64,000 nucleotides of DNA from Sorangium cellulosum So ce56 (GTDB taxonomy: Bacteria > Myxococcota_A > Polyangia > Polyangiales > Polyangiaceae), in the NCBI RefSeq assembly GCF_000067165.1, contig NC_010162.1, positions 1,984,001-2,048,000 of the forward strand, written 5' to 3'. Every line of letters starts with the position of its first letter. Within the stretch, counting starts at the first letter, position 1. The notes below the pieces were generated by a model. That model ran no database searches and was not told the DNA's origin. It was given only the letters and a program-made list of their open reading frames with translations. Position numbers and translations under genes: made by a program. Positions 17,149-25,773 of the stretch are shown here, in pieces.

Positions 17149-17821
17149 GCGCGACGAGCACCGACGGATCCTCGACCTGCTCACGTCGCTGGATGCAGCC
17201 TTGCTCAGGCAGTCTGAGTGCTGGTTTGCGGGCGGGACAGCGATATCGCTCCGCTGCGACGAATTTCGCATCTCGCGTGACGTCGATTTCCTCTGTGCCT
17301 CCCGCGAGGGGTACAGGCAGCTGCGGCAGCGCGTCTACGAGGCTGGCGTTCGCGGGCTCTTCGTCGCCGACATGGCGGTCCGACGCGAGCTGCGCGCCGA
17401 TCGCTACGGTATTCGCGTCGTGCTCGACGTGGGCGGCGCACCAATCAAGCTCGAGATCGTCAGCGAAGGCAGGATCGAACTCGCCGGGGTCGAGGACCCG
17501 GAGCTGCCGGTCGCGCGCCTGGCCGACGAGGATCTCGTTGCCGAGAAGCTCCTCGCCAACGAGGACCGTTTCCTCGACGACGCCGCACTCGCACGCGACG
17601 TCATCGATCTCATCTTGCTCGAGCATGTGCTCGGCGGGCTGCCGCAGGCCGCCTGGGACAAGGCGCGCGGGGCCTACGGGCCTTCGGTTGAGGACGCGTG
17701 GAGCCGCGCGCTGCGGAGGTTGTGCGACCAGCCTGGGTGGCGTGCGCGAGCGCTCGAGGCGCTGTGCGTGACGCCCGAGGCGAGGGCCGTGGTCGAGGCG
17801 AGGGTCGAACGGGAACGATGA
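17141..17821 (+). CDS. AbiEii/AbiGii-like nucleotidyltransferase
   Basis: This 226-residue protein has the nucleotidyltransferase signature GGTAISLRCDEFRISRDVDF: a GG..hS-type loop followed by the DxD metal-binding pair (DVDF). Downstream are KLEIVSEG, the third acidic strand, and a helical region with VAEKLLANEDRFLDDAALARD. AbiEii toxins of type IV toxin-antitoxin and abortive phage-infection systems share this layout, modifying RNA or blocking growth. Here the companion is a 65-residue protein rather than a standard AbiEi. A non-toxin housekeeping nucleotidyltransferase role cannot be excluded. Confidence 0.8.
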   Translation: MAERDEHRRILDLLTSLDAALLRQSECWFAGGTAISLRCDEFRISRDVDFLCASREGYRQLRQRVYEAGVRGLFVADMAVRRELRADRYGIRVVLDVGGAPIKLEIVSEGRIELAGVEDPELPVARLADEDLVAEKLLANEDRFLDDAALARDVIDLILLEHVLGGLPQAAWDKARGAYGPSVEDAWSRALRRLCDQPGWRARALEALCVTPEARAVVEARVERER

Positions 17822-17872
17822 CGCGCGCGAGCGCTCAGGCGGCTCGCTCGCTCGTCGCTCGCGGCCGCCCCC

Positions 17873-18391
17873 TCAGCGCAGGCCGGGGAGGGGCAGGCCC
17901 GGGAGCGAATTGCCGATCGCCGTGACGAGCTGATCGTGCGTGATCGTCCCCGCGAGGCGGAACGGCACATCCACGTTGAGCGTCTCTCCGCCGATCGCGA
18001 CGGTGCCGCTCACCTGGTACGGGATACCGCGGCTCTGCGTCGCCAGCGCGGCGATGCTCGTGAGGTCCTGCCACTTCACCGAGATCGGCGCCTCGATCCG
18101 GGTCCACTTCTTCGCGGGCAGATCGAGCGGCGTGAGCGCGGTGACCGTGCCGACGTCGTACTTGCCGTCGAGCAGCACGCTCGCCTTCATCGAGCGCGTC
18201 GAGAGATCGATGCTGTTCGGGTTGTACGCCTGGATCTGGACCCGCAGATCGATGCCCTGGACGGTGACGGCGGTCACCGTCGCGAGCTCGGGCTTGAGCG
18301 TCGGCGGCTCGGGGCGCGAGCACGCGACAAGGGTGACGGCGGCGGCGAGGAGAGGCGATCGCACGGCGGGAGATGTTGCGCGGATCTCCAT
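17873..18391 (-). CDS. LEA14 / WHy-domain lipoprotein
   Basis: The protein is 172 residues from the ATG at 18391, with a lipoprotein signal ending LVACSR. The mature part is an LEA-type-2 (WHy) beta-sandwich, recognisable from LRVQIQAYNPNSIDL and YQVSGTVAIGGETLNVDVPF. Such domains are linked to desiccation and stress tolerance and are frequent as lipoproteins in myxobacteria. It is divergent from the alpha/beta hydrolase at 18517. Confidence 0.82.
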   Translation of the reverse strand: MEIRATSPAVRSPLLAAAVTLVACSRPEPPTLKPELATVTAVTVQGIDLRVQIQAYNPNSIDLSTRSMKASVLLDGKYDVGTVTALTPLDLPAKKWTRIEAPISVKWQDLTSIAALATQSRGIPYQVSGTVAIGGETLNVDVPFRLAGTITHDQLVTAIGNSLPGLPLPGLR

Positions 18392-18516
18392 GGAGCTCAA
18401 CGGAAATCGGGCGCGCCACCGGGCCTCGTCCGCGTCCCGCCGATCGCTCGACAGCCCCCGCGCGCGCCAGCGCTTCCGCCCCCGCAAGAACCCTTTCGAT
18501 CTGCTATGCCCGGCGC

Positions 18517-19443
18517 ATGGGCATCCTCCCGCTCGCCGAACGTCTCGCCAAGAAGGCGCTGAACAGGTCCGGGGTGCAGAGCCGCTGGGTCGACACGTCG
18601 GTCTGCCGGCTGCACCTCTACGATGCTCCGGGCACGGGCCCGCTCCCGACGGTGGTCCTGCTCCACGGCATCGGCTCCTCGGCGCTCCCGTACGCGCCGG
18701 TGCTGCAGCGACTCCGGGGGCGCGCCCGCCGCGTCATCGCCGCGGAGTCGCCGGGGCACGGGTGGAGCGCGGCGCCGGCGTCGGCGTTCACGCCGGAGTG
18801 CCTCGCCACCGCCATGCACGAGCTGCTCGATCGCGAGCTCGACGAGCCGGCGATCGTCGTCGGCAACTCCCTCGGCGGCGCGGTCGCGGTGAGCTACGCG
18901 CTGAGCTCGCCGGGCCGCGTGCGCGCGCTGGTGCTCGCGTCGCCGGCCGGCGCCGGCATGGATCAGGCCGAGCTCGCCGAGCTGCTCGCTGTGTTCAACC
19001 TGCGGTCGCGGGCCGACGCCCACGCGTTCTTCGCGCGCCTCTACCACCGGGTCCCGTGGTTCACCCCGCTCATCGCCGGCGACGTCGTGCGGACGTTCTC
19101 GCGCGAGACCATCCTCTCGTTCAGGCGCTCGGCCCGGTGCGAGCACGCGTTCACGCCCGAGCAGCTGGGCGCGCTCTCGATGCCGATCTTGCTGATCTGG
19201 GGCCGCTCGGACCGCCTGATGCCGAGCGCCAACCTCGAGTACTACCGGCGGCACCTCCCCCCGCACGCGGAGATCGAGGAGCCCGAGGGCATCGGGCACT
19301 GCCCGCAGGTCGACGACCCGCGCCGCTTCGCCGAGCGGATCGCCGCGTTCGCGTGGGCGGCGCGCTCGACGGCGTCGCCGGGCGCGGCGCCGTCGCCCTC
19401 GAGCGCGGCGCCGTCGCCCTCGAGCGCGGCGCCGGCGGCGTAG
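18517..19443 (+). CDS. Alpha/beta-fold hydrolase
   Basis: A 308-residue cytoplasmic hydrolase starts at ATG 18517. It has the oxyanion motif LLHGIGSSALPY, the nucleophile elbow GNSLGG, the acidic region LLIWGRSDRLMP and the catalytic His in EGIGHCPQVDDP. These fit the esterase / C-C hydrolase / haloalkane dehalogenase-like superfamily. The last 20 residues are a low-complexity repeat (two copies of AAPSPSS), whose DNA also forms the left arm of a long hairpin with the downstream region. The substrate is unknown. Confidence 0.85.
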   Translation: MGILPLAERLAKKALNRSGVQSRWVDTSVCRLHLYDAPGTGPLPTVVLLHGIGSSALPYAPVLQRLRGRARRVIAAESPGHGWSAAPASAFTPECLATAMHELLDRELDEPAIVVGNSLGGAVAVSYALSSPGRVRALVLASPAGAGMDQAELAELLAVFNLRSRADAHAFFARLYHRVPWFTPLIAGDVVRTFSRETILSFRRSARCEHAFTPEQLGALSMPILLIWGRSDRLMPSANLEYYRRHLPPHAEIEEPEGIGHCPQVDDPRRFAERIAAFAWAARSTASPGAAPSPSSAAPSPSSAAPAA

Positions 19444-19479
19444 GGGGCGGCGCCGGCGCCGCGCTCGAGGGCGACGGCG
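19409..19479. repeat. 29-bp perfect inverted repeat between convergent genes
   Basis: The left arm (19409-19437) and right arm (19451-19479) are exact reverse complements of 29 bases, separated by 13 bases that contain the hydrolase stop codon. The arms include CCCTCGAGCGCGGCGCCGG and its complement. It lies between two convergent genes, where a bidirectional transcription barrier would be useful, but there is no T-run. The left arm is also the second of two direct copies in the coding region. Confidence 0.9.
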
Positions 19480-19566
19480 TCAGGCGTCCTCGGGGAGCGC
19501 GCCGTGCCGCTCGAGCAGGGCGCGGGTCAGCGATCTGCTCGTGCGGGGAGACGCGGAGCCCTCCGG

Positions 19567-21531
19567 TCAGCCAGAGCTGGTCGATGCCCCCCGAGATGTC
19601 GCGGTCGTCTCTGCCATCGCCGCCGCGGTCGCCGCCGTCGCCGTCCGCTCGCCCTCCGCGAAGTCGACGTCGATCCCGACGATCTTCATGAGCCGCAGCG
19701 CGTTCGCGCTCGTCACCACGCCGGGCTTCAGCTTGTAGTCGAAGGTCATCCTGTCCTCGACCACGAGCTCCTCGAAGTGCATGTTGCGTACCCGTCCCGC
19801 GGTCTCCTGCTCGAGCACGGAGAGCCCCATGTCGTGGGACGACACCGCGCCGATGGCCCCCCGCGCGACGAGGTGTCGCACGACCGCCCTCGCCCCGATC
19901 TGGCGCTCCCGCGCGTTCGTGCCGTGGAGGATCTCGTCGAGCAGGAACAGCACCCGCTCGCCGCCGTTCGCGCCGTCGACGACGCGCTTCAGGCGGGTCA
20001 GCTCGGCGTAGAAGTGCGAGACGCCGTGCTCGAGCGAGTCCTTGATCCGCATGCTCGTCCGCACGCGGACCGGCGAGAGCGACAGCGACGACGCGCAGAC
20101 CGGCGCGCCCGCGAGGGCGAGGGCGGCGTTCACCCCGACGGCGCGCAGCAGCGTGCTCTTGCCCGACATGTTGGACCCCGTCACGAGCAGCGCGGCGCCC
20201 GCGCCCTCCAGCGAGACGTCGTTCGTCACCCGCCGGTCGCGCGGGAGGAGCGGGTGGCCGAGCCCCGCCGCCGTGAAGCGCGGCTCGCCGTCCTTCACGT
20301 CGGGGTACGCGTAGTCGGGGTTCTCGTGCGCGAACGTCGCGAGGCTCGCGAGCGCCTCCATGTGCCCGAGCGTCCGCATCCACGCCTTCACGTGCCGGCC
20401 GGCGCGCAGCTTCCACCGCTCCAGCGCGAGCGCGCACCACACGTCCCAGAGCAGGAAGAGGTTGGCGACGATGTGGACGAGCCCGCTGTGGCGCAGGTCC
20501 GAGTAGCCGACCCGGCTCTCGAGCGCCGTCATCTCCCGCGAGGCGAGCGCGCCCGAGGGCCCCGCGAGCTCGGCCTTGAGCTCGCGGAGCAGCGCCGACG
20601 AGAACGCCTGCTCCTCGACGCGGGCGAGGATCGGCCGGTACCGGGCGAACGGCGCCTCGCGCGACGAGGCCGCGGCGACGATCGGCTCGACCGCGGGCCG
20701 CAGCAGGACCAGCACGAGGATCTGGGCGGCCAGCGGCAGGAGGTAGGCGTGGCGGAGCAGCCCGAGCTGCTCCGCCGGGATGAACCGCGGCGCCGCGAGC
20801 AGCGCCAGCGTCAGCGGCACGAGCACCTTCGCCGCGGTCAGGAGCGCGCTCACCGGCAGGCCGCCGGCGCGGGCCTCCGGGCCGAGCAGCGCCGGGGGCG
20901 CCTCGGCCCACGCGATGAGCGGGCCGGCCTCGCGCCCGCGCGCCCCCGCCTGCATGCCCACCACCGCGAGATCCTCCCGGAACGCCCCGAGGCCGGCGAG
21001 CTCGCGCACCGCCTCCTGCCGCGCCGCCACGGCGGTCGCCGGGGCGGGCTCCGCGAGGAAGGCCGCGAGCGTGGCCTCGCCCTCGCCCGTCTGCGCCACG
21101 TTGAGCAGCTGGAACAGCGACGCCTGCCCGAACACGTCGAGATCGCCCGCGTAATCGTGGTCCGGCGCGGCGAACCGGTCGCCGCGCTCCGGGAAATCGG
21201 CGAAATCGCCGGCGACCCGCCGCTTGCCGCGCACGTAGAGGCCGATGCGCTGCTCGAGCTCCGTCATCCGGGTGACGAGGCGCGCGTGCGCGACGAGCAG
21301 CCCGAGGAACACCGCGGTCACCGCCCCGGCGGCGTACGTGACCCACCGCGGCACGTCGCCGAAGAGCGCGTACCCCCCGGCCACGGCCGCCGCCAGGAAC
21401 GAGACGCCGCGCAGCAGCGAGAACGTCTTCGAGCGGCGATCGAGCGCGCCGGCCTCGGCGCGCAGGACCGAGAGGCGATCATCGTAGGCGGACAGGACGC
21501 GCTGCGCGACGGCGTTGGGGGGCGGCTCCAC
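19567..21531 (-). CDS. Membrane-anchored MutS-family ATPase
   Basis: About 654 residues are read from a GTG at 21531 that has GGAGAGGG just upstream; the frame is open to a TTG at 21636, so the start is uncertain. Two hydrophobic hairpins near the N-terminus (FLAAAVAGGYALF; AAGAVTAVFLGLLVA) and two more in the middle indicate a membrane protein. The C-terminal 230 residues are the MutS ATPase: Walker A GSNMSGKST, the signature region with DSLEHGVSHFYAELTRLKRV, Walker B VLFLLDEILHGTN and the H-loop SSHDMGL. It lacks the mismatch-recognition domain, so it is not canonical repair MutS. It diverges from transaldolase. Confidence 0.83.
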   Translation of the reverse strand: MEPPPNAVAQRVLSAYDDRLSVLRAEAGALDRRSKTFSLLRGVSFLAAAVAGGYALFGDVPRWVTYAAGAVTAVFLGLLVAHARLVTRMTELEQRIGLYVRGKRRVAGDFADFPERGDRFAAPDHDYAGDLDVFGQASLFQLLNVAQTGEGEATLAAFLAEPAPATAVAARQEAVRELAGLGAFREDLAVVGMQAGARGREAGPLIAWAEAPPALLGPEARAGGLPVSALLTAAKVLVPLTLALLAAPRFIPAEQLGLLRHAYLLPLAAQILVLVLLRPAVEPIVAAASSREAPFARYRPILARVEEQAFSSALLRELKAELAGPSGALASREMTALESRVGYSDLRHSGLVHIVANLFLLWDVWCALALERWKLRAGRHVKAWMRTLGHMEALASLATFAHENPDYAYPDVKDGEPRFTAAGLGHPLLPRDRRVTNDVSLEGAGAALLVTGSNMSGKSTLLRAVGVNAALALAGAPVCASSLSLSPVRVRTSMRIKDSLEHGVSHFYAELTRLKRVVDGANGGERVLFLLDEILHGTNARERQIGARAVVRHLVARGAIGAVSSHDMGLSVLEQETAGRVRNMHFEELVVEDRMTFDYKLKPGVVTSANALRLMKIVGIDVDFAEGERTATAATAAAMAETTATSRGASTSSG

Positions 21532-21644
21532 GGGGCCCTCTCCATAGGCCACCGCCGGCCGTGCATCCAGCCGGAGGGGGGTCCTCACACGAAGGCCACG
21601 AAAGCTTTGAAGCGTCCTGGCTGGCTGCTCGTACAATGCCGCCC

Positions 21645-22634
21645 ATGGACCAGAACCTGCTGGAGCGCCTCAAGGCGTACACCGTCGTCGTCGCGGACAC
21701 CGGCGACATCAACTCGATCGAGAAATTCCGCCCCCAGGACGCGACGACGAACCCGTCGCTCATCACGGCGGCGGCCCAGATGCCCGAGTACGCCGACATC
21801 GTGAGCGGCGCGCTCGCCTGGGGCCAGAAGGAGGCGGGCCGGGGCAAGGGGCCGGACGACGTCGTGGGCCTCGCGTTCGAGCGGCTCGCCGTCGACTTCG
21901 GCCTGCGCATCCTGAAGATCATCCCCGGCCGCGTCTCGACCGAGGTCGACGCGCGCCTCTCCTTCGACACCCAGGCGACCATCGAGAAGGGCCGGAGCAT
22001 CGTGCGCCTCTACGAGGAGGCCGGCGTCTCGCGCAAGCGCGTCCTCATCAAGATCGCCTCGACGTGGGAGGGCATCCGCGCGGCGGAGGTCCTCGAGAAG
22101 GAGGGCATCCACTGCAACCTCACGCTGCTCTTCGGGCTGCACCAGGCGATCGCGTGCGCCGAGGCAGGCGTGACGCTCATCTCGCCGTTCGTCGGGCGCA
22201 TCCTCGACTGGTACCTGAAGGACACCGGCCGCACGAGCTACGCGCCGGCCGAGGACCCCGGCGTCGTCTCGGTCACGAAGATCTACAACTACTACAAGAA
22301 GCACGGCTACAAGACCGAGGTGATGGGCGCGAGCTTCCGCAACATCGACGAGATCAAGGAGCTCGCCGGCTGCGACCTCCTGACGATCTCGCCGAAGCTG
22401 CTCTCGGAGCTCGCCTCCGCGCGCGGCGACCTGCCGAGGAAGCTCGACCCCGACGCGGCGCGCGCCCTGCAGATCGCGAAGATCCCCATGGATGAGGCGG
22501 CGTTCCGCGCGATGCACGCCGCCGACCGGATGGCGAGCGACAAGCTGAGCGAGGGCATCGACGGCTTCGCGAAGGCGCTCGCCTCGCTCGAGGTCCTGCT
22601 CCGCGAGCGCCTCCAGCAGGGGGCCGCCTCCTAG
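21645..22634 (+). CDS. tal: Transaldolase
   Basis: The protein is 329 residues and near full identity of family motifs: TTNPSLITAA at the N-terminus, the Schiff-base Lys in VLIKIASTWEG, NLTLLFGLHQA and PFVGRILDWY. Transaldolase transfers a dihydroxyacetone unit between sugar phosphates in the non-oxidative pentose phosphate pathway. The length fits the TalB class. The ATG at 21645 gives the typical MDQNLLERL start; an in-frame ATG nine bases earlier is possible. It is monocistronic by context. Confidence 0.95.
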   Translation: MDQNLLERLKAYTVVVADTGDINSIEKFRPQDATTNPSLITAAAQMPEYADIVSGALAWGQKEAGRGKGPDDVVGLAFERLAVDFGLRILKIIPGRVSTEVDARLSFDTQATIEKGRSIVRLYEEAGVSRKRVLIKIASTWEGIRAAEVLEKEGIHCNLTLLFGLHQAIACAEAGVTLISPFVGRILDWYLKDTGRTSYAPAEDPGVVSVTKIYNYYKKHGYKTEVMGASFRNIDEIKELAGCDLLTISPKLLSELASARGDLPRKLDPDAARALQIAKIPMDEAAFRAMHAADRMASDKLSEGIDGFAKALASLEVLLRERLQQGAAS

Positions 22635-22938
22635 CGCGCTGACGATGCGCGACGCGCGGGCGCGGCGCGCGCGGCGGAGCTCCGGGGAGCTGGCCCGGGC
22701 GCCGCGCGCCGCGCGTGCGTGCGCCTGCGTGGGCCTGCGTGGGCCTGCGTTGAGGAACGGAGGCGCGGGAAGAAGGCGGAGGGCCGGCTTGCATGTGAGC
22801 CTCCCCGTCCTCTAGGATTCGTCAAACTGGACGAATCTCGGCGGCATTCGATCGCCCGCGCCGCGCGTGGTCGACTGCGGTTCTCCGGGAGGCTCCTCAT
22901 GGAGCCGCCCTTTTCGCGATGGCATCGAGGAGGCGACG
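22635..22938. other. Intergenic region upstream of the glycan-type cluster
   Basis: No gene is apparent. The region holds a short GC-rich direct repeat (GCCTGCGTGGG units near 22730-22750), the inverted repeat at 22816-22837, and a GAGGAGG ribosome site at 22927-22933 for the next gene. Confidence 0.6.
22816..22837. promoter_or_regulatory. 8-bp perfect inverted repeat, candidate operator
   Basis: GATTCGTC and GACGAATC are exact inverse copies separated by AAACTG. The element is about 100 bases upstream of the first gene of a three-gene cluster and is AT-richer than its surroundings. It suits a dimeric repressor site; without a T-run a terminator is less likely. Confidence 0.5.
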
Positions 22939-23703
22939 TTGAAGCTCACGTCACAGGAGTACTGGGAGAACCACTGGAAGGGCTACGTCGGCACCGACGA
23001 TCTGGGGGGCGGCTGCGAGATCTACGACGACGTCGCTCCGTTCCTGCCGCGCGGGGAAGGGCTGTCGTTCTTCGAGATCGGCTGCGCACCAGGCCGCATC
23101 CTCGTCGACTTCTGTGGGCGCCTGGGGTTCACGGCGTACGGCCTGGATTACGCCTGCGACCCGGAGGTCGTCGAGCAGGAGATCCGGAAGCGCGGCATCA
23201 AGGTCGGCAAGATCGAGAAGGGGGATTTCTTCAACTGGAAGCCCCAGCAGAAGTTCGATATCGTTGCTTCCTTCGGGTTCATCGAGCACTTCGATGACGC
23301 CGGGGCGGTGATGGATCGGCACTTCGAGCTGGTGAAGCCGGGAGGCACCGTGGTCGTGGGCATGCCGAACTTCGCCGGCGGGCAGAAGGCGCTCCACTGG
23401 CTGCTCGATCGCAAGAACCTGAAAGGCCACAACACCCGCATCATGAACCTGTCGTTCCTGGAGGCCGCCGCCCGCCGCAACGGCGCCGAGATCGTCCAGG
23501 CCCGCTACACGGGCGGCCATTTCGATTTCTGGCTGGACGACGAGGCGCCGCTCCTGGCGCGGCGCGTCGTCTGGAAGGTCGTCCCGCCCCTCAAGGCGAT
23601 CGCGCGCCGGGTGGTCCCCGGCGAGACGAACCCCTGGTTCTCGCCCTTCCTGTTTGCCATCTACCGTGCGCCCCTGCTGCCCGCAGGGACAGCCGACGCT
23701 TGA
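22939..23703 (+). CDS. Class I SAM-dependent methyltransferase
   Basis: This 254-residue methyltransferase starts at TTG 22939, chosen because GAGGAGG lies five bases upstream and the sequence then reads MKLTSQEYWENHW. The SAM site is the glycine-rich FFEIGCAPGRIL, with post-motif DIVASFGFIEHFDD and LVKPGGTVVVGMPN. The C-terminus has a hydrophobic, basic tail. It is the first of three genes on the same strand with another methyltransferase and a polysaccharide deacetylase, so the substrate is probably a glycan or its lipid-linked precursor. That assignment is inference from context. Confidence 0.85.
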   Translation: MKLTSQEYWENHWKGYVGTDDLGGGCEIYDDVAPFLPRGEGLSFFEIGCAPGRILVDFCGRLGFTAYGLDYACDPEVVEQEIRKRGIKVGKIEKGDFFNWKPQQKFDIVASFGFIEHFDDAGAVMDRHFELVKPGGTVVVGMPNFAGGQKALHWLLDRKNLKGHNTRIMNLSFLEAAARRNGAEIVQARYTGGHFDFWLDDEAPLLARRVVWKVVPPLKAIARRVVPGETNPWFSPFLFAIYRAPLLPAGTADA

Positions 23704-23714
23704 ACCCTTCCCCG

Positions 23715-24563
23715 ATGAGCGAGCCGAGCCAGAACGCCGCCACCCCGCCGGCTGTCCGAGACGCAGACGCCGATCACCGCTTCCGCGAGAGCGCGCGGCG
23801 CCACGGCTGGGATCCCGACGATCCCTGGGTCGGGGGGTATGCCACGTGGGAGTGGCGCCGCAGCCGCCACGCCTACGACGACCTCTTCACGTCGGTCCGC
23901 GGCAAGAAGGTGCTCGAGTTCGGCTGCCACTTCGGCGGGACGGCGGTCGTGCTCGCGACCCTGGGCGCCGAGGTGACCGCGCTCGATGTCGACCCCATGT
24001 ACGTCGAGCTGGCGCAGCTGAACGCCGAGCGCCACGGGCTGTCGGACCGGATCCGCGTTCATCACGTCCCCGACACGACCGCGATGCCGTTCGCCGACCG
24101 GGAGTTCGAGCTCGTCTCCTGCAACAGCGTGCTCGAGTACGTCCCGCCCGAGCGCCTGCCGGCCGTCCAGCGCGAGATCGATCGGGTGCTCGCGCCGTGG
24201 GGGTTCATCGTCATCCTGGGCACGAGCAACCGCCTCTGGCCGGTCGAGTGCCACAGCCGCCGTATCCTGATGAACTACGTGCCTCGGCTGCTGCGCCCGC
24301 TGTTCCCGGGCAGGTCGATCTACAGCGTATTCCCCTGGGAGCTCCGGCGCGGGTTCGGCGACTATGTCGACATCTCGCAGCAGGATCGGGGCCGGCTGAT
24401 CGTCGACCTGAAGGCCAAGATGGGGCTGTCCAGGCCGCGGCTCATGGCCTTCTCGGCGACGAACCGGCTGCTCGGCCCGCTCGGGATGCACGTGGGCTGC
24501 GTGTCCCCGACGATCACGATGGTTCTTCAGAAGCGCGGTGAGGGAGGAGCTGGCGATGGCTGA
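23715..24563 (+). CDS. Class I SAM-dependent methyltransferase, second in cluster
   Basis: This 282-residue protein has the SAM-binding sequence VLEFGCHFGGTAVVLATLGAEVTA shortened here to its key FGCHFGG loop, the acidic ALDVDP strand and the SCNSVLEYVPPERLP post-motif. The N-terminal 45 residues are hydrophilic. ATG 23715 is preferred over a TTG overlapping the upstream stop. Its 3' end overlaps the deacetylase start by eight bases. It differs from the first methyltransferase, so the pair are not a recent duplication. Confidence 0.83.
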   Translation: MSEPSQNAATPPAVRDADADHRFRESARRHGWDPDDPWVGGYATWEWRRSRHAYDDLFTSVRGKKVLEFGCHFGGTAVVLATLGAEVTALDVDPMYVELAQLNAERHGLSDRIRVHHVPDTTAMPFADREFELVSCNSVLEYVPPERLPAVQREIDRVLAPWGFIVILGTSNRLWPVECHSRRILMNYVPRLLRPLFPGRSIYSVFPWELRRGFGDYVDISQQDRGRLIVDLKAKMGLSRPRLMAFSATNRLLGPLGMHVGCVSPTITMVLQKRGEGGAGDG

Positions 24564-25620
24564 CGGGAGGACGCGGGTATACATCACCGTGGACGTCGAG
24601 TGCGCGGAGGAGCGCATCCTGGGCGATACCAAGTCTCCCGCGATGGGCTACGACCTCCGGATCTGGGGCCGCTTCGTCAACCAGCGCGAGCCCCTCGGCA
24701 TCGAGCTCATCATGCGCGAGCTCGAGGCGTACGGCCAGCGCGGGACGTTCTTCGTCGAGGCGATCGGCTCGTACAGCTTCGGGATGGACGGGCTGACGAG
24801 CGTGTGCCAGGCGCTTCACAGCCGCGGCCACGACGTGCAGCTGCACGTGCACCCCGTGCAGCGGCGAGCGGACTGGCACACCCGGGGCGAGCCCCGCGTC
24901 TCCGACGACATCGCCGACTACCCGGTCGAGGAGCAGACGCGGCTCCTCCTCGAGGGGCGCGACCTGCTCGTGCGCGCGGGCGTCCCGGCGAGCGAGCTGC
25001 TCGGCTACCGCGCCGGCAATTTCGGCGCGAGCAACGACACCTGGCGGGCGATGAAGCGGGCGGGGCTCGTGCTGAGCAGCAACTACAACCCCTGCTACTT
25101 CAGCAAGAACTGCAAGATGCAGTATCCGGGCGCGCGGCTCGGCCTCTTCGAGACGCCCGAGCCGGGGGTGTACGAGCTGCCGGTCACGAACTTCATCGAG
25201 CCCACGAAGCGCTTCAGGCACCTTCAGATCACGGCGGTGACCCTCGACGAGATCAAGCACTGTCTCCTCCGCTACCGCGCCCTCGGTGTGAAGGAGGTCA
25301 CGCTGGTGACGCACTCGTTCGAGTTCTATTTCCTCGACTCGGCGGAGGCGCGCCGCGGCTTCCCGAACCGGCTCAACGTCGAGCGGCTCCGCGGGCTCTG
25401 CCGCTTCCTCGACGAGAACTCGAAGGACTTCGAGGTCGACACCGTGGGCGCCCTCGCGCGCCGGCTCTCGGACGCGGCGTCTTCCACGCACGGCGCGCGC
25501 GACGTCGACGAGGGCGCGCCGCCCTCGCTGCAGTTCCCCCACTCCAACGCGATCCACCACGCCCGCCGCGTCGTCGAGCAGGCGTACAAGCGCGTGGCGC
25601 AGCGGCTCACGTTCGGCTAG
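24556..25620 (+). CDS. Polysaccharide deacetylase family protein
   Basis: The protein is 354 residues from ATG 24556, preceded by GGGAGGAG. NodB-type motifs are visible: the acidic strand YITVDVECAEE, GTFFVEAIGSYSF, the zinc-type GHDVQLHVHPV (His-x-His), YRAGNFGASN, and a late LVTHSFEF. Family members remove acetyl groups from GlcNAc-containing glycans. There is no signal peptide, so it may act on a cytoplasmic lipid-linked sugar. The tight overlap with two methyltransferases suggests a decorated surface polysaccharide or exopolysaccharide pathway. Confidence 0.87.
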   Translation: MADGRTRVYITVDVECAEERILGDTKSPAMGYDLRIWGRFVNQREPLGIELIMRELEAYGQRGTFFVEAIGSYSFGMDGLTSVCQALHSRGHDVQLHVHPVQRRADWHTRGEPRVSDDIADYPVEEQTRLLLEGRDLLVRAGVPASELLGYRAGNFGASNDTWRAMKRAGLVLSSNYNPCYFSKNCKMQYPGARLGLFETPEPGVYELPVTNFIEPTKRFRHLQITAVTLDEIKHCLLRYRALGVKEVTLVTHSFEFYFLDSAEARRGFPNRLNVERLRGLCRFLDENSKDFEVDTVGALARRLSDAASSTHGARDVDEGAPPSLQFPHSNAIHHARRVVEQAYKRVAQRLTFG

Positions 25621-25773
25621 CCCCGTCGGCCAGGGGCGGCCGGGCTCCTGCGCCGCCGTACGGCGCGAGGCGCGAGGCCGATTTCCGCTCACCCGGCGCC
25701 CGCGCCCCGGCTGCCCTCCACGCTCGCGAGCATCGTCGACGATGGCGCGCCGCCGCGGTGCTAAGTAGCGCGT

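Noticed and set aside
19445..19566. Short plus-strand frame continuing the hydrolase repeats
   Set aside because: The hydrolase stop TAG is clear at 19441 and the sequence after it is the complementary hairpin arm, not coding.
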